Assembly: GCA_029012365.1 (NCBI GenBank)
Contig: JAQXLY010000021.1
Location: 1 to 36,148 of the forward strand
Origin: Lachnospiraceae bacterium
Lineage (GTDB): Bacteria; Bacillota; Clostridia; Lachnospirales; Lachnospiraceae
Direction of reading: 5' to 3'
Length of the DNA stretch: 36,148 bases
Part shown: positions 9,208 through 18,494 of the stretch, in pieces
Numbering within the stretch: position 1 is the first letter of the stretch
Layout of the letters: each line of letters starts with the position of its first letter
The notes under the pieces: generated by a model
What the model saw: the letters and a program-made list of their open reading frames with translations, nothing else
Database searches by the model: none
Told to the model about the DNA's origin: nothing
Program-made: the position numbers and the translations under genes

Positions 9208-9244
9208 AGGGCTGCTGCACCGGTGTGCGCGGCTCTTTTTTTTC
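9208..9244 (+). terminator. Intrinsic terminator
   Basis: A GC-rich hairpin, GGGCTGC-TGCAC against GTGTGC-GCGGCTC with one bulged base, followed by a run of nine or more T (9235-9243). It closes the unit ending at 9192. Confidence 0.75.
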
Positions 9245-9280
9245 TCTGCTAAAATTTAACGGCAATTTAACAGAATCCTA

Positions 9281-9289
9281 TGGTATACT
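9281..9289 (+). promoter_or_regulatory. Extended -10 promoter of the kinase/regulator/pyk unit
   Basis: TGGTATACT (9281-9289) lies 48 bases before the kinase ATG and directly after the previous terminator. No good -35 is visible. Confidence 0.45.
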
Positions 9290-9337
9290 ATCAGTGAAGG
9301 TATCGGAAATGAATTTTTGAAAAAACGGGGGAAACAG

Positions 9338-10417
9338 ATGAAGCGACACAGTATACAAACGAAGGGAACTTTAATAAAGATAACATGGCGTGACAGTATG
9401 ATTACGGTTGCGATTCTCGCTGCTGCGACGTTATGCTGTTTTCTGATACACAGAGGAGAACAGACGGACGGACATATTTCGCTTTTGTTTGTTTTAGCCG
9501 TTTTATTGATTTCAAGGTTTACAAACAGTTACTTTTATGGCATACTTTCTTCTGTCATCGCGGTAGTTGAGGTGAACTACATATTTACGTATCCTTATTT
9601 TCGCCTGAATTTTACGTTAAGCGGATACCCTCTTACTTTTTTGGTAATGTTTTCTGTTTCTATTGTGGTAAGCATGCTGACTACGCAGATTAAGCAACAG
9701 GAAAAAATCCGTATGGAAATAGAAAAGGAGAAAATGAGAGGAAACCTTTTAAGAGCAGTGTCCCACGATATCCGTACACCTCTTACTTCGATTGTAGGGG
9801 CGGTATCGGCAATCGTAGAGAATCATGACAAGCTCTCGGAGGAAAAGGTGCTTTCCCTGCTGGAGGATGTGAAGGAAGAGGCGCAGTGGCTTGTGCGTGT
9901 CGTAGAAAATCTTCTTTTGGTAACAAGGATAGATGCCAACGGCGCAAGGATTACAAAAGAACCGGAGATGGTAGAGGAAATTCTTGGTGAGGCTGTGGCA
10001 AAATTTAAGAAACGTTTTCCGGGAGCACCCGTAAGGACGGAAATGCCGGAGGAGGTTTTATTTGTACCGATGGATGCGATGTTAATCGAACAGGTGCTTT
10101 GCAACATGATGGAGAATGCTGTGCTGCACGGCGGCGTGGTAAGTGAAATCCTTCTGCAGGTCACGGTTTCGGGGGATTTGGCGGTGTTTTGTGTGGCAGA
10201 TAACGGTGTAGGGATTCCGGGAGAATTGCTGCCGGGTATAATGGAGGGGTGTTTTTATAAGGAAAGTGAAAAAAACGCAGACGGAAAACGGAATATGGGG
10301 ATCGGACTTTCGGTGTGTAAAAGTATCATCAATGCACACGGCGGTAACGTAAAGGTATATAACCGGAAAGAAGGCGGTGCGGCCTTTGAGTTTTCGTTAC
10401 CAATAAAGGAGGGATAG
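9338..10417 (+). CDS. KdpD-like sensor histidine kinase (DUF4118 type, lacking the N-terminal KdpD/USP region)
   Basis: A 359-aa membrane kinase. Hydrophobic segments at about 20-115 match the compact DUF4118 membrane region of KdpD. Next come the HisKA domain with the phospho-accepting His in VSHDIRTPLTS (H143), and an ATPase domain with the N box NMMENAVLHG, G1 DNGVGIPG and G2 GIGLSVCKS. Full KdpD has an additional cytoplasmic N-terminal half of about 400 residues, absent here. An in-frame TTG at 9317 exists, but GGGGGAAAC precedes the ATG at 9338. The regulator gene starts two bases after the stop, so they are a two-component pair. No kdpFABC genes are in the window, so a link to potassium is inference from family only. 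Confidence 0.88.
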   Translation: MKRHSIQTKGTLIKITWRDSMITVAILAAATLCCFLIHRGEQTDGHISLLFVLAVLLISRFTNSYFYGILSSVIAVVEVNYIFTYPYFRLNFTLSGYPLTFLVMFSVSIVVSMLTTQIKQQEKIRMEIEKEKMRGNLLRAVSHDIRTPLTSIVGAVSAIVENHDKLSEEKVLSLLEDVKEEAQWLVRVVENLLLVTRIDANGARITKEPEMVEEILGEAVAKFKKRFPGAPVRTEMPEEVLFVPMDAMLIEQVLCNMMENAVLHGGVVSEILLQVTVSGDLAVFCVADNGVGIPGELLPGIMEGCFYKESEKNADGKRNMGIGLSVCKSIINAHGGNVKVYNRKEGGAAFEFSLPIKEG

Positions 10418-10418
10418 A

Positions 10419-11126
10419 ATGCCGGTAAAAAATAAGGTTTTAGTGGTAGAGGACGAAAAAAGCATCAGCAATTTTATAATTGCGATATTAACCGCAAATA
10501 ATTATGATGTTGTCACTGCACGAACAGGGCAGGAAGCCTACAGCCTGATTACATCCTGCTGCCCGGATGTGGTGATTCTGGATTTGGGGCTGCCCGATAT
10601 GGACGGAATGGATGTATTGAAGGCAGTACGGAAATGGTCGATTTTACCGATTATTGTCGTGTCGGCAAGAGCAAATGAAAGAGATAAGGTTGAAGCACTT
10701 GATTTCGGAGCGGATGATTATATTACGAAGCCGTTCGGAACTGCGGAGCTGCTTGCGCGTATACGCATGGCACTCCGGCACACAAGAACATCCGGAGCGA
10801 ACCGTGGTGTAGCACAGAACGGGAAGTTTACGGCAGGGGAGCTTAGTATTGATTATGAAAAGTACAGGGTATATATTGGCGGCAGAGATGCAGGGCTGAC
10901 GCAGAACGAGTTTAAGATTGTAAGCCTGCTCGGAAAATACGCGGGAAAGGTATTGACATATGATTTTCTGATTCGTGAAATATGGGGTCCGAATGCAAGC
11001 GGAGACAATCAGATTTTGCGTGTTAATATGGCAAATATTCGCAGAAAAATCGAGAAAAATCCGGCAGAGCCGAAGTATATTTTTACGGAGGTCGGCGTAG
11101 GATATCGGATGATAGAAGGAGATTAG
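10419..11126 (+). CDS. OmpR/PhoB-type response regulator, KdpE-like
   Basis: 235 aa. A receiver domain at 1-120 has the acidic pocket EDE, the phosphoacceptor in VILDLGLPDMDG (D55), S82 and the conserved Lys in ITKPFG (K104). A C-terminal winged-helix DNA-binding domain (about 135-233) has typical OmpR features such as LTQNEFKIV and RVNMANIRRKIE. AAGGAGGG lies inside the end of the kinase gene, implying translational coupling. Its most likely partner is the upstream kinase. Pyruvate kinase starts five bases after the stop, so it may be cotranscribed with its regulator. Targets are not evident from the sequence. Confidence 0.9.
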   Translation: MPVKNKVLVVEDEKSISNFIIAILTANNYDVVTARTGQEAYSLITSCCPDVVILDLGLPDMDGMDVLKAVRKWSILPIIVVSARANERDKVEALDFGADDYITKPFGTAELLARIRMALRHTRTSGANRGVAQNGKFTAGELSIDYEKYRVYIGGRDAGLTQNEFKIVSLLGKYAGKVLTYDFLIREIWGPNASGDNQILRVNMANIRRKIEKNPAEPKYIFTEVGVGYRMIEGD

Positions 11127-11131
11127 TTAAA

Positions 11132-12553
11132 ATGAGAAAGACAAAGATTGTGTGTACACTGGGACCGGCATGCAATGATGAGCAGACGCTGGCACAGATG
11201 TTAAAAAACGGAATGAATGTGGCAAGGCTGAATTTTTCGCACGGAACACATGAGTATCATAAGGCGAATATAGAGTTGTTTCGTAAAGTAAGGGATGAAT
11301 TGAAGATACCTGCGGCAATTATGCTGGATACAAAGGGGCCTGAGATTCGTGTCGGAAATTTTAAGAACGGGCAGGCAGAGTTAAAAAGCGGGGATTCTTT
11401 TACATTTACGACAAGAGAGACAGAAGGAAACGAAAAGGAAGTAGGAATTACCTATAAAGAGCTTCCTGCGCAGTTAACACCGGGAAACGAAATACTGGTA
11501 GATGACGGAAAACTGTTGCTTCGTGTGCGAGAGGTTACGGAAACCGATATTCGGTGTGAGGTTATTAACGGAGGAATTATTTCAAATCATAAGGGTGTGA
11601 ATATTCCGAATGTACATCTGGATTTTCCGCACCTAAGTGAACAGGATGAGGAGGATTTGCGTTTCGGAGTGGAACAGAATGTGGATTTTGTTGCTGCTTC
11701 GTTTGTACGGTCGAAGGAGGATGTAATCGGCATCCGGAACTGTCTGGATTATTACGGAGGTTACGATATCAAGATTATCTCTAAAATTGAGAATATCGAA
11801 GGAGTGGAGCACTTCGACGAAATTCTGGAATACTCGGACGGCATTATGGTGGCACGCGGAGACATGGGGGTAGAGATTGAATATGAGAAGCTTCCGGGAC
11901 TGCAGAAAAAGTTTATCAAGAAGTGTTATCAGTCAGGAAAAATGGTAATAACGGCGACTCAGATGTTAGAGTCCATGATACACAGTAATACGCCTACCAG
12001 AGCGGAGATTACGGATGTGGCAAATGCGGTATTTGACGGAACCTCTGCGATTATGCTTTCGGGAGAAACCGCGGCGGGAGAGCATCCGGCACTGGTTGTG
12101 GAGGTCATGTCAAAGATTGCCGAACAGGCGGAGCGGGATGCGTTCGAGATGGAGGTTTACCGTGGGGTACAGTATGATAATGATACGAATGATACCACGA
12201 ATGCGATTTGCGATGCGGCATGTACGACGGCCCGTGATGTGGGAGCGACAGCAATTATTGCGGTGACGATGTCCGGATATACGGCAAGAAGAATGTCAAA
12301 ATTCCGTCCGCGTCAGTCAATCATTGCGGCAACGCCGAATGAAAAGACATTTCATCAGCTTGCACTTTCATGGGGAGTTTATCCGGTAATTGCGCTGTAT
12401 CAGCCGGATGCAAATGTGCTGTTTGACCATGCGGTTGCCTGTGCAAAAAGAAACGGGCTGATTGGTGAAAATGACCGGGTTGTAATTGCGGCAGGAGCAC
12501 AGGGAATTACGGATGTATTAAAGGTACAGCTGGTAAAAAGCGACAGAATGTAA
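11132..12553 (+). CDS. pyk: Pyruvate kinase
   Basis: Last step of glycolysis: phosphoenolpyruvate plus ADP to pyruvate plus ATP. At 473 aa it is the compact form without the extra C-terminal PEP-utiliser domain seen in Bacillus. Diagnostic segments are RLNFSHG, LDTKGPEIR, the catalytic Lys in ISKIEN and MVARGDMGVEI. The Glu of TKGPE (E71) corresponds to the residue linked in the literature to potassium-dependent enzymes (potassium-independent ones have Lys). The RBS GAAGGAGA lies in the end of the regulator gene. It is the third gene of an unusual kinase-regulator-pyk unit that ends at the terminator at 12573. Confidence 0.96.
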   Translation: MRKTKIVCTLGPACNDEQTLAQMLKNGMNVARLNFSHGTHEYHKANIELFRKVRDELKIPAAIMLDTKGPEIRVGNFKNGQAELKSGDSFTFTTRETEGNEKEVGITYKELPAQLTPGNEILVDDGKLLLRVREVTETDIRCEVINGGIISNHKGVNIPNVHLDFPHLSEQDEEDLRFGVEQNVDFVAASFVRSKEDVIGIRNCLDYYGGYDIKIISKIENIEGVEHFDEILEYSDGIMVARGDMGVEIEYEKLPGLQKKFIKKCYQSGKMVITATQMLESMIHSNTPTRAEITDVANAVFDGTSAIMLSGETAAGEHPALVVEVMSKIAEQAERDAFEMEVYRGVQYDNDTNDTTNAICDAACTTARDVGATAIIAVTMSGYTARRMSKFRPRQSIIAATPNEKTFHQLALSWGVYPVIALYQPDANVLFDHAVACAKRNGLIGENDRVVIAAGAQGITDVLKVQLVKSDRM

Positions 12554-12572
12554 AGAAACAGAGTCGGACAAA

Positions 12573-12612
12573 CGGGGCCGCGCGGGATGCGCGGCCTGTC
12601 TTTTTGTGTTGT
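12573..12612 (+). terminator. Intrinsic terminator after pyk
   Basis: GGCCGCGC (12576-12583) pairs perfectly with GCGCGGCC (12589-12596), followed by TGTCTTTTTGTGTTGTTT. Confidence 0.85.
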
Positions 12613-12620
12613 TTCTCCCA

Positions 12621-12649
12621 TTGCGGAAAAAAGGAAAATATGATATACT
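12621..12649 (+). promoter_or_regulatory. Promoter of the long DUF5717/DUF5716/amidase run
   Basis: TTGCGG (12621-12626), 17-bp spacer, then TATACT (12644-12649) with the TGn extension (TGATATACT from 12641). It is the only clear promoter I see before the nine co-directional genes 12695-23201, though internal promoters cannot be excluded. Confidence 0.55.
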
Positions 12650-12694
12650 TGATGTGCGTATAGAAACAGAAAGGAAGAAAACAGGAGGGTAAAA

Positions 12695-13576
12695 ATGGCA
12701 GAAAAAAAAGGGAAAACGACCTCCCAAGGGAGAAACCATACAACGAAGCGAAATGGCTCCTCCGGGAAAAATACCGGACGGAGCAATCATAAAGAGAACA
12801 GTGGGCCGGATTTGCTGACAGTCATTGTCGTACTGGTTGCGGTGGTGCTCGTTCTGGTATTGATATCAAAGTATACAGGCGATAAGGAGGGAAACGGTTC
12901 ACCTACACCGACCGTAACAGCTCCGCTTACCGGTCAGACAGGAGAAGATGAGCCGACAAAAACAGTGTCTCCTTCGGATGCACCGGAGGCAACGCCTTCT
13001 GTAACAAAGCCGGTTAAGGATGAACCGGATTCCAAACCGACTCCGACCGTAAAGCCTGTTTTGTCTGTTGAAGAAGCAAAGAGTGTTTTAAATAAGAAGA
13101 TTGAATCGGATAAGTATGACATTGAGTTATTGGATGACCACTTAATCATTGACGGAGTGGAATACTATTCATTTTGCATTACTGATAAAAACGGAAATGA
13201 AATGGAACCGCTTCTGATTGTGGATAAAGAGGAGGGCACATTGTTTTGTTACGATTTGAACGACGGTGTATCGGCTTTTTCAAAGTTTCCGCTTGATAAG
13301 ACAGAGACAGGGACTAACGGTGAGGATATTATAACGGCAGAGGAGGCAAAGCGGGTACTTGCCGGCTATTCAAAGGAGGCTCTCGGTCTTTTAGGTAATG
13401 TCTCCGATTATGAAATGACGGTGGATGACTGGACGACTATGGCAAGCGGAGTGGAATGCTACGGAATTAATTTGTTTGGGCCTGCCGGCAATTTATGCGG
13501 AACATATTATGTCGCATTGAATGGCAGTGCCGTTTACAGTCAGGATGATGAAACCGGAGAGTTTATAAAACGATAA
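12695..13576 (+). CDS. Single-pass membrane protein with two PepSY-like extracytoplasmic repeats
   Basis: 293 aa. A Lys/Arg/Asn-rich cytoplasmic tail (1-38) is followed by a Val/Leu TM helix (about 42-62) and a Pro/Thr/Ser linker rich in TPT-like steps (about 68-124). Two related domains follow, each opening with an EEAK-V-L motif (VEEAKSVLNKK near 127 and AEEAKRVLAGY near 215) and then beta-rich sequence. That opening is typical of PepSY/YPEB-type domains, often found in regulators of secreted peptidases or cell wall enzymes. The assignment is by pattern only. AGGAGGG lies seven bases before the ATG. The next gene starts 28 bases after its stop, so it likely belongs to the same operon. Confidence 0.7.
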   Translation: MAEKKGKTTSQGRNHTTKRNGSSGKNTGRSNHKENSGPDLLTVIVVLVAVVLVLVLISKYTGDKEGNGSPTPTVTAPLTGQTGEDEPTKTVSPSDAPEATPSVTKPVKDEPDSKPTPTVKPVLSVEEAKSVLNKKIESDKYDIELLDDHLIIDGVEYYSFCITDKNGNEMEPLLIVDKEEGTLFCYDLNDGVSAFSKFPLDKTETGTNGEDIITAEEAKRVLAGYSKEALGLLGNVSDYEMTVDDWTTMASGVECYGINLFGPAGNLCGTYYVALNGSAVYSQDDETGEFIKR

Positions 13577-13604
13577 GAGTTTGTCACAGACAGGTGGAAA
13601 CGAC

Positions 13605-16600
13605 GTGAAGGAAAAGGTAGAGCGATTTGCAAAAGGAATTTTTGAATATGAGCAGCCGGAATTGTTGCTTTCCGAGGAGACACTTTCAATCAGTGTATCG
13701 GCGGGAGAGACCTTTTGCGGCTTTTTTTCCGTGAGCAATCGCGATTTGTCAGTGATGAAGGGAGTGCTGTATTCCTCAAATGAGTTATTGGTTCTAAATG
13801 ATACCGGGTTTGTGGGAGCGGAAAATGAAATAAGCTATACGGTACATGCGGAGTATGCTGCTCCGGGAGAAGTATACAGGGGCGAGATTACCATTGTCAG
13901 TGAATGCGGAGAAATCGCACTTCCGTTTGTAATAAAAATCACACCGCTCAGCTGTATGTCTTCGGACGGTGAGGTACGGGATTTGTATCAGTTTGCGGGC
14001 CTTGCACAGAACGACTGGTATGAGGCAAAGAAATTATTTTTAGACGGACGTTTTCCGAAGACGATTCTGGAGGGCAGGGTGGCGGAGCTTACCATGTACC
14101 GTCAGTTACGTGAAAGCCGGCTGACGGACCGGGCACTTGAGGAATTTCTTATCTACACCAAAAAGAAAGCCCCGATACAGATAAGTGCGGATAAGACGGT
14201 GTTACATTTTGAAACGGGCGACAGAGCGTTCATGGAGTGCATTACGATTACAAAGGATACATGGGGATACGTTGATGTCGCGATAGAAACCGAAGGAGAT
14301 TTTTTCCGGGTGTCTTCCGGAAGGCTTCTTCCGGAGAACTTTAACGGGAACCGCTGCGTCCTTGAGGTGGCGGTAGACGGAGCTTTGCTTGCGGAAGGAA
14401 ATCATTTCGGCAGAATTACTCTTAAGACACCGTGTCAATGCATTTGCATTGATGTGGTCTGTATTTGTGAACGGACCGCAAGAGCCGGGGAAAGAAAAAG
14501 ACATGTATTTCATGTGTCGGAAATGAAGCTGTTCGGGCGGTATTTTGATTTTCGTATAGGAAAGCTGAAGGCAGGAAGATATATAGCGGAAGCGGAGAGT
14601 ATTGTGGATTTACTCCTCCTTCGTCTACAGGAGGATTTTCTGCCGGATGAAATATGGCGCAGAAAACAAATCGTGTATCAGATGTACCGGGCTTATCTTG
14701 CTTTAATCGGCGGAAAGGAAAAGTTTGCGGACAGTGAGATTAATCATCTGAGAGAACGGCTGGAACGGGAAGAATCGGATGCGGAGCTGCTTGGCGCACT
14801 TTGCTATCTGGAAGCGATGAGACAAAAGAATGCAGAGGATGTGAAGACTTACGCTGCACAAATCCGTATTCTTTCCGAGAGACATAAGGAGAGTGGGATT
14901 CTGCTCTGGTTCCGTCTTTATACGGATAAACGCAGTGAAAGCGGGAGAGCGGAAAATCTCGAAGCGCTTAAGGAATGTTACCGGAGAGGAAACCGTAGTC
15001 CGCTTTTGTACTATGAGGCGGCAGCTATCTGGAATGACGAGCCGGCGTTGTTAAGAGAGCTGGGACAGTATGAGTTGTTGGTTCTTTTGTTTGCATTAAG
15101 AAAAGGGATGCTGAAAAGGGAGGTTGTGCTGCAGTTCTCGATTCTGGCATTACAGACAAAGGAGCAGGGAAAGCTTTTGGTCAGATGTCTGTGCCTTGCT
15201 TATAAACAGTATGGACAGAAGGATACATTACAGGCACTTTGCATGCATTTCATATCGAACGGCATACGTGAAAAAAAGTATCATTCGTATTTTGCGGATG
15301 CCTGTGCCGCACAGCTTCGAATTCCGATGCTGCATGAGTATTACCTGTATACCTGCGACTTTGAACCTCAGATGAAGATAGACCAGTCGGTTTTGCTGTA
15401 TTTCATGTATGGAAATGAGCTGGAAGAGCCGTATTGTGCGTATTTATATTCCTATGTCATCAGAAATAAGGATACGCTCGGTTCTTCTTACCGGATGTAT
15501 TTTAAGCAGCTGGAGCAGTATGTGGTAAACAGTATTAAGAACGGAAGGATAGATAAGAATCTTGCGGCTGTTTACAGAGAAGTTTTTCGTGATTACATTC
15601 CGGATGCGGAGTTGTCAAAGGCGCTTCCGAAGCTTTTATTTAGTTACCTCGTGGAATGTGATAACCGGACTATGGCGGCAGTATCGGTTCTGCATAAGGA
15701 GGAAGAGCAGGAATGCATCGTTCCGCTAAGGAATGGGTCGGCTTTCGTGTGTATGTATACGGAGGAGGCAAAACTGGTGCTTCTTGACGCGGAAGGGAAC
15801 AGATATCTGCCGGCGGAGGACTGTCGCGTTTTCCGACTTCTGAATGATGAAAATCTGCTTTCCCGTTGCTTTGAGTCGGCAGGTGAAAATCGTATGCTGC
15901 TGCTGAATCTTCTGGAAAGGGTACACAATTACCGTGCCGTGGATGTGGATTCTGTAGAATTAAGCAAGCGGGTTGTGAGGCTTGACGGTATCCTGGATTC
16001 CTTCAGGCAGAGAGAGATTTACTCCCTGATACAGTATTGCTACGATAACTTTCAGGGAGAATTGATGGATGGATATCTTGTAAAGCTGAATCCGGATTAT
16101 TTAGCGAAAGAGGAACGCAGCCGCATGATTGAGCTTTTGATTGTGCGGGGACGGTATGACCTGGCGCTGGATGCGCTTACGAAGTACGGCATGGCGGGGG
16201 TGTCCTCCAAACGGATTTTAAGGTTGTGTGAGAGGATGCTGTTACAGTGTGCCGGAGAACAGAATGATATGTTGCTGCTGCTTTGCCGCCATGTGTTTTT
16301 TGACGGTAAATACAGCGAAAACGTAGTGCAATATCTTGTACAGTATTTTTGCGGAACTACCGAAGAAATGTACCGGGTATGGGAGACGGCAGCGGAGTTC
16401 GGACTTCCGGCGGAGTTGTTGGAGGAGCGCCTGCTGGGGCAGATATTGTTTACGGAAAGTTATGCGCCGGATATGTACCGTGTTTTTCTGAGTTATATGA
16501 AGAAAAAAGGAAATAAGAAGCTTGTGAAGGCTTATCTTTCTCATGAGGCCTATCGTTATTTTCTTCGTGACTCCGAATTGCCGGATGAATTGGTGGAGCT

Positions 16601-17186
16601 TATCAGGCATGAGGCAGAGGAAAATAATACGATTTGTTGTCTGGCGGTATTAAAGAAGTATGCCGGGAGCAGCACATTGTCGGAGGAGCAGATACGCTAT
16701 GCGGAATACAGCATGTATATGTTGACGGAGAAGGGAATGGTTTTTCCGTTTTTTACGGAATTTAAGGGAAGAGTGCCTTTACCGCCGTGCATGGCAGACA
16801 AGACTTATGTGGAGTATCGTACCAATCCGAAATACAATGTGACGATTTCTTACTTGTTTGATAATGATAAGGAGGAACGTTTTATCTGTGAGGAAATGCG
16901 GCATGTGGGATACGGCATATTTGTAAAAGAGTTTATTATGTTTTATGAGGAAGTATTGCAGTATTATATTACGGAGGAGGAGAAAGGGGAAAAACGAATT
17001 ACGGAAAGCTTTTATCGTAAAGTAGATATGGTCAGTATACATGATGAGACAACAAAGTACGGTCAGATTAATTTGATTCTGACGGCACAGGACATGAAAG
17101 ATGATAAAACGACGATGGACATGCTTGAGAATTATTACCGGATGGAATATGCGGTGAATCGTTTGTTTGCGCCTATTAAGGAGTAG
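13605..17186 (+). CDS. Very large DUF5717-like protein, Ig-like N-terminus plus helical solenoid
   Basis: 1193 aa from the GTG at 13605, which has AGGTGG eight bases upstream; a longer in-frame TTG start at 13581 lacks a good RBS. The N-terminal about 300 residues contain two beta-rich Ig/MSP-like domains (about 25-115 and about 190-275), each built around a phrase such as SVSAGETFCGFFSVSN or HFETGDRAFMECITITK. The rest is almost entirely amphipathic helix pairs rich in Tyr, Leu and Glu, like an alpha-solenoid scaffold. No signal peptide or TM is seen, so it should be cytoplasmic. Size, architecture and its following partner match what I remember as DUF5717 of Lachnospiraceae; a profile search is needed to confirm. 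No enzymatic motif is visible. Confidence 0.75.
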   Translation: MKEKVERFAKGIFEYEQPELLLSEETLSISVSAGETFCGFFSVSNRDLSVMKGVLYSSNELLVLNDTGFVGAENEISYTVHAEYAAPGEVYRGEITIVSECGEIALPFVIKITPLSCMSSDGEVRDLYQFAGLAQNDWYEAKKLFLDGRFPKTILEGRVAELTMYRQLRESRLTDRALEEFLIYTKKKAPIQISADKTVLHFETGDRAFMECITITKDTWGYVDVAIETEGDFFRVSSGRLLPENFNGNRCVLEVAVDGALLAEGNHFGRITLKTPCQCICIDVVCICERTARAGERKRHVFHVSEMKLFGRYFDFRIGKLKAGRYIAEAESIVDLLLLRLQEDFLPDEIWRRKQIVYQMYRAYLALIGGKEKFADSEINHLRERLEREESDAELLGALCYLEAMRQKNAEDVKTYAAQIRILSERHKESGILLWFRLYTDKRSESGRAENLEALKECYRRGNRSPLLYYEAAAIWNDEPALLRELGQYELLVLLFALRKGMLKREVVLQFSILALQTKEQGKLLVRCLCLAYKQYGQKDTLQALCMHFISNGIREKKYHSYFADACAAQLRIPMLHEYYLYTCDFEPQMKIDQSVLLYFMYGNELEEPYCAYLYSYVIRNKDTLGSSYRMYFKQLEQYVVNSIKNGRIDKNLAAVYREVFRDYIPDAELSKALPKLLFSYLVECDNRTMAAVSVLHKEEEQECIVPLRNGSAFVCMYTEEAKLVLLDAEGNRYLPAEDCRVFRLLNDENLLSRCFESAGENRMLLLNLLERVHNYRAVDVDSVELSKRVVRLDGILDSFRQREIYSLIQYCYDNFQGELMDGYLVKLNPDYLAKEERSRMIELLIVRGRYDLALDALTKYGMAGVSSKRILRLCERMLLQCAGEQNDMLLLLCRHVFFDGKYSENVVQYLVQYFCGTTEEMYRVWETAAEFGLPAELLEERLLGQILFTESYAPDMYRVFLSYMKKKGNKKLVKAYLSHEAYRYFLRDSELPDELVELIRHEAEENNTICCLAVLKKYAGSSTLSEEQIRYAEYSMYMLTEKGMVFPFFTEFKGRVPLPPCMADKTYVEYRTNPKYNVTISYLFDNDKEERFICEEMRHVGYGIFVKEFIMFYEEVLQYYITEEEKGEKRITESFYRKVDMVSIHDETTKYGQINLILTAQDMKDDKTTMDMLENYYRMEYAVNRLFAPIKE

Positions 17187-17190
17187 TAAG

Positions 17191-18456
17191 ATGCAGGAGA
17201 CAGTTAAGCTTGTTTTGGGAATTGATTTATGTGACGATATTACACAGGTAACTGTGATGCGTCCGCACGCGGCGGAGCCGGCTGCGGTTTGTTTTGATGT
17301 CCGGACAAGAAATGAATTTCTGCCCACACGGTTACGGCTCGGACAGAACGGGGAATGGGAAATAGGGGAAACACCTCAGTCGGGCAGTAAGACTCTGCCA
17401 CCTTTTTTTCATGCTGCGGCAGTCGGAACGGAGGTAAAAGACGGGGATACGGTATATTCGGGGCGGGAGCTTCTGGAATGCTATGTGTCTTTGCTGATTG
17501 AGAAAATACGGGAACGATTCTGTGAACAGGAAATCGGCTTTGTTGCGGTGACCTGTGAGGAAGCAAATACAAAAGAGACTGTAAGGCATATGCTGTATGA
17601 GATTTTCGGAGAAAAGGAAGGATTTTCGGAAAGGTGTCTTGTCCTAAGTCATCTTGAGGCTTTCTTACATTTTGCAATCCGGCAGGAGGAAGGACTTTGG
17701 AAAAACGGTTCCGCAGCATTTGAATATACCACGGAAGGTCTTTTATTTTATTCTATGGAATGTCGGAGTACGGGGGGGAGAAGACTTTTACTCGCGGATT
17801 ATAAGGATTATTCCGAAATAATATCTGCGGGCTTTGCCACGGAGGGAGAGACCGGGCAGAGGACACTGGCATTTGAACGCCTTGCGGAAACAGCGCTGCA
17901 ACAGAAAGCGGTCTCTTTGTTTGTAACAGGGAGAGGCTTTGAAGGAGATTGGGCAGCGGATGTATTGCGTTTTCTTTCCGGCGGAAGACGGGTATTTCAC
18001 GGTCAGAATCTTTATACACAGGGTGCCTGTTATGCGGGGACAGAGGAGTTCGGACAGGAACGAAATGTTGATTTTTCTTTGCTGATGCCGGAACAGATTA
18101 CGGCGGATATCTATTTAATCGCTGAAAATACCGCACAGGAGGATGGAATCCTGATGGCCAAAACCGGAGAGGAGTATCGAAAGGTGCGGGCAGAGGCGGA
18201 AGTTCTTCTGGACGCAACAGATAAGCTGACATTCAGAATTGTTCCGGCGGGGGTCGCCGTGCCTGTGGTAATCCGTGTGACACAGAAAAATCCGGAGCTT
18301 CGTGGTGATCGTACAAGCAGATATAGGATACGACTGTTTTTTGCTGAAAGAAACCTTATGGTAATCCAGCTGAAGGAAACCGGTTTCGGTGAGTTTTATC
18401 CGCCGTCGGACAGAATCTATGAAGAATTGGTGGATTTATCCCAGCTTGAGCTGTGA
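17191..18456 (+). CDS. DUF5716-like protein with HSP70/actin-type fold features
   Basis: 421 aa from ATG 17191; AAGGAG at the end of the upstream gene is the RBS. The opening VLGIDLCDDITQVTV resembles the phosphate-1 strand-turn-strand of HSP70/actin ATPases. SLFVTGRGFEGDW followed by QNLYTQGACYAG resembles the adenosine motif and following helix. The last about 120 residues are beta-rich, like an HSP70 substrate-binding domain. The Gly-Thr-Thr of phosphate-1 and the Asp-Gly-Gly-Gly of phosphate-2 (expected near FEYTTEGLLF) are missing, so ATP hydrolysis is doubtful. I believe this is the family named DUF5716, always close to DUF5717. A pseudo-chaperone or scaffold role is inference. Confidence 0.7.
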   Translation: MQETVKLVLGIDLCDDITQVTVMRPHAAEPAAVCFDVRTRNEFLPTRLRLGQNGEWEIGETPQSGSKTLPPFFHAAAVGTEVKDGDTVYSGRELLECYVSLLIEKIRERFCEQEIGFVAVTCEEANTKETVRHMLYEIFGEKEGFSERCLVLSHLEAFLHFAIRQEEGLWKNGSAAFEYTTEGLLFYSMECRSTGGRRLLLADYKDYSEIISAGFATEGETGQRTLAFERLAETALQQKAVSLFVTGRGFEGDWAADVLRFLSGGRRVFHGQNLYTQGACYAGTEEFGQERNVDFSLLMPEQITADIYLIAENTAQEDGILMAKTGEEYRKVRAEAEVLLDATDKLTFRIVPAGVAVPVVIRVTQKNPELRGDRTSRYRIRLFFAERNLMVIQLKETGFGEFYPPSDRIYEELVDLSQLEL

Positions 18457-18494
18457 GTTGCATTTGATAAGTTTACGGAAAGGATGGGAATGCT

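Noticed and set aside
9338-11126. Complete Kdp potassium system
   Set aside because: The kinase lacks the N-terminal KdpD half and no kdpF, kdpA, kdpB or kdpC gene is present nearby.
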